Source of the DNA: Aquibaculum arenosum
GTDB lineage: Bacteria > Pseudomonadota > Alphaproteobacteria > Kiloniellales > DSM-21159
Length of the DNA: 64,000 nucleotides
Direction of reading: 5' to 3'
Assembly (NCBI RefSeq): GCF_029222965.1
Contig: NZ_JARHUD010000002.1
Span: forward strand, 186,001 to 250,000
Position 1 is the stretch's first letter. Every line of letters starts with the position of its first letter. The translations under genes and the position numbers were made by a program. The notes under the pieces were generated by a model that was not told the DNA's origin, did no database searches, and was given only the letters and a program-made list of their open reading frames with translations. Below are positions 62,844-64,000 of the stretch, one piece after another.

Positions 62844-63293
62844 GTGAGTTCAGTAGCACCGGAACAGCGTGAGGCCTACCGGCATTTCCGGTCCATCCCA
62901 ACCCGCTGGATGGACAACGACGTTTACGGACACGTCAACAACGTGACCTATTACAGCTACTTCGATACGCTGATCAGCGGCTATCTCATCGAGGTCGGCG
63001 GCCTGGATATCCAGCAGGATCCCGTCATCGGCATCACGCCCGAGACCTTCTGCCAGTTCCGCAAATCTCTGACCTTCCCAGATGTCATAGAGGCCGGTCT
63101 AGCCGTCGAGCGCCTGGGGCGGAGTTCGGTGAAGTACCTCGTCGGTCTGTTCCGCAAGGGGGACGAAAGCCCGGCGGCGCTCGGCCACTTCGTGCATGTC
63201 TTCGTCGAGCGTGAGTCCATGCGCCCGACCGCCATGCCCGACAAGATTCGCCAGGCCCTGGCGCCCCTGGTCATCGAGCGCTGGGAGACCTGA
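62844..63293 (+). CDS. Acyl-CoA thioesterase, hotdog fold (4HBT family)
   Basis: 149-residue single hotdog domain. RWMDNDVYGHVNNVTYYSYFDT (about 22-43) contains the catalytic-loop pattern D-x-x-G-H-V-N-N of 4-hydroxybenzoyl-CoA thioesterase-like enzymes, and the C-terminal strands (SVKYLVGLFR, HFVHVFVERE) follow. It hydrolyses an acyl-CoA; the chain specificity is unknown. I start at GTG 62844 with AGGAGAG upstream. The frame is open from GTG 62820, but that part contains the ribosome binding site. Divergent from phaZ, which may hint at acyl-CoA balance, as inference. Confidence 0.88.
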   Translation: MSSVAPEQREAYRHFRSIPTRWMDNDVYGHVNNVTYYSYFDTLISGYLIEVGGLDIQQDPVIGITPETFCQFRKSLTFPDVIEAGLAVERLGRSSVKYLVGLFRKGDESPAALGHFVHVFVERESMRPTAMPDKIRQALAPLVIERWET

Positions 63294-63304
63294 AGACGCT
63301 GGGA

Positions 63305-63341
63305 CCGGATCGCGTTCGCTTCCTTCGTAACGCCGATCCGG
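63305..63341. terminator. Bidirectional hairpin between thioesterase and holin-like genes
   Basis: CCGGATCGCGTT (63305-63316) pairs with AACGCCGATCCGG (63329-63341) with one bulged C and a 12-nt loop. It sits in the 62-nt gap between convergent genes and has no U-run, so a bidirectional 3'-end element is likely. Confidence 0.6.
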
Positions 63342-63355
63342 CAACCCAGTCCGGT

Positions 63356-63811
63356 CTACAATCGGTCCGCTTCCTTGCGGAGCAGCCGTGCTGCTTCCCG
63401 GCGGATCTCAGGCGAAACCCCGAAAGCGAAGCCAGCAATCACCGCCACGGTCAGCGGTGACCAGGTGCCTCCAGCCATCAAATCCCGTGCCAGTTGGCTG
63501 GGGTCTCCTGCGCCAGGGCGCGCCGCTTTGGAAGTTGTGGAAGCTGAGCGCGCTTTTGACGCAGGCTTGGCCGGGCTGCGCAAGAGCGCAATCGCCACCA
63601 GGCCCATCACCCCAGCACCCACCAGCAGGATGCCTGCCGTGATCGCCGCAGCGCCTTCCGGCGAAAAGCTGCCCTCGAGCAGGCGGTGCAGCGCGGCGAT
63701 GCCAAAACCCATCGCAGCGAAGGCCAGCAGCAGCGCGAGCAGCAGAAAGAAGGATGCGATCGCCGCGCGCCGCAGACTGGCGCGCAAGCGATCGACGATC
63801 CTGCTCATCAT
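63356..63811 (-). CDS. Holin-X/phage-holin-like integral membrane protein
   Basis: 151-residue protein with two central hydrophobic helices (about 17-40 SFFLLLALLLAFAAMGFGIAAL and 53-77 AAAITAGILLVGAGVMGLVAIALL), an Ala/Ser/Lys-rich linker, and a third hydrophobic stretch near 117-131. The N-terminal part resembles the putative holin-superfamily proteins that are commonly paired with ElaB/YqjD (DUF883) proteins in proteobacteria. It is not evidence of a prophage. Its start lies 3 nt after the DUF883-like stop. Function is unknown; a membrane stress role is inference. Confidence 0.7.
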   Translation of the reverse strand: MMSRIVDRLRASLRRAAIASFFLLLALLLAFAAMGFGIAALHRLLEGSFSPEGAAAITAGILLVGAGVMGLVAIALLRSPAKPASKARSASTTSKAARPGAGDPSQLARDLMAGGTWSPLTVAVIAGFAFGVSPEIRREAARLLRKEADRL

Positions 63812-63814
63812 CGG

Positions 63815-64000
63815 TTAGTTCCGATCCAGCAGCTTGCCGAGTAGCAGCCCCACACCGAATGCGGCGGCGAGGCTGGCCAGCGGATGGCGCTCGACCTGTC
63901 GCTCCACGCTCTCGATCGAGGCCTGGCCGCCGGAGACTGCGCGGCCGTAGAGTTCGTCGAGTTCGGCGCGCAGGCGGGTCAGCTCGGCCTGCGCCTCTTC
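63815..64000 (-). CDS. DUF883 (ElaB/YqjD-like) protein, C-terminal part, truncated by window edge
   Basis: The last 61 codons of a gene entering from the right edge. An amphipathic helix (EEAQAELTRLRAELDELYG) is followed by the characteristic C-terminal membrane anchor (RHPLASLAAAFGVGLLLGKLLDRN, written here in two overlapping halves of that pattern). YqjD/ElaB proteins are inner-membrane tail-anchored proteins linked to ribosomes in stationary phase. Only 3 nt separate its stop from the holin-like gene, so the two form an operon. Confidence 0.8.
   Translation of the reverse strand, partial: EEAQAELTRLRAELDELYGRAVSGGQASIESVERQVERHPLASLAAAFGVGLLLGKLLDRN

Noticed and set aside
63356-64000. Prophage remnant suggested by the holin-like protein
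   Set aside because: The neighbour is a DUF883/YqjD-like protein, a known chromosomal pairing, and no endolysin, capsid, integrase or attachment site is present.

Overview
This window looks like chromosomal core sequence from a GC-rich alphaproteobacterium, most plausibly a Rhodospirillales-type organism. The reasons are a class I (lysK-type) lysyl-tRNA synthetase, an alpha-type DksA with a decayed zinc finger, a glyQ-glyS-ppdK block, a hom-glpX-recJ operon, a gatC-gatA-gatB operon and a polyhydroxyalkanoate (PHA) cycle with both phaC and phaZ. The taxonomic placement is inference. I see no insertion sequences, prophage, CRISPR arrays, integrases or rRNA genes.

Layout. 0-5 kb: a ligase-associated DNA repair pair (MBL-fold exonuclease plus ATP-dependent ligase), then a HIT protein translationally coupled to pseudouridine-5'-phosphate glycosidase, facing a secreted VWA-type DUF1194 protein. 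5-10 kb: the minus-strand operon hom-glpX-recJ and an OmpA-like lipoprotein. 10-16 kb: phaC, a secreted EF-hand protein, then an ECF-like sigma factor, a single-pass putative anti-sigma factor, a membrane-anchored CnrX/Spy-like sensor candidate, and lysK. 16-23 kb (minus): a ferric-reductase-like flavocytochrome, a large-subunit catalase, an ABC1/UbiB kinase and oligoendopeptidase F. 23-29 kb (plus): a long-chain acyl-CoA synthetase and a three-gene ABC importer of the putative 2-aminoethylphosphonate type. 29-34 kb: an OmpA-like lipoprotein, a MotA/ExbB-like channel subunit, a MotB-like protein with a roughly 400-residue coiled coil, and a DUF2165 membrane protein.

34-42 kb (minus): an EamA exporter, gatB/gatA/gatC, and two tandem paralogues in which a periplasmic type-3 solute-binding domain is fused to a TRIC/UPF0126 membrane channel domain. 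42-49 kb (plus): ruvX, tamA and tamB. 49-57 kb: purB, dksA, ppdK, glyS, glyQ. 57-64 kb: a small zinc-ribbon-like membrane protein, a TauD-family dioxygenase, a double DUF502 protein, a two-gene tRNA-Leu operon with a recognisable promoter and terminator, a small membrane protein, mscL, phaZ, a hotdog thioesterase, and a holin-like/DUF883-like pair that runs off the right edge.

The most unusual items are the duplicated solute-binding-TRIC fusions, which look like ligand-gated channels or a single-chain sensor-transporter, and the stator-like pair with its very long periplasmic coiled coil. Several start codons differ from the longest open frame. I chose them from ribosome binding sites, signal peptides and family lengths, and say so in each entry.
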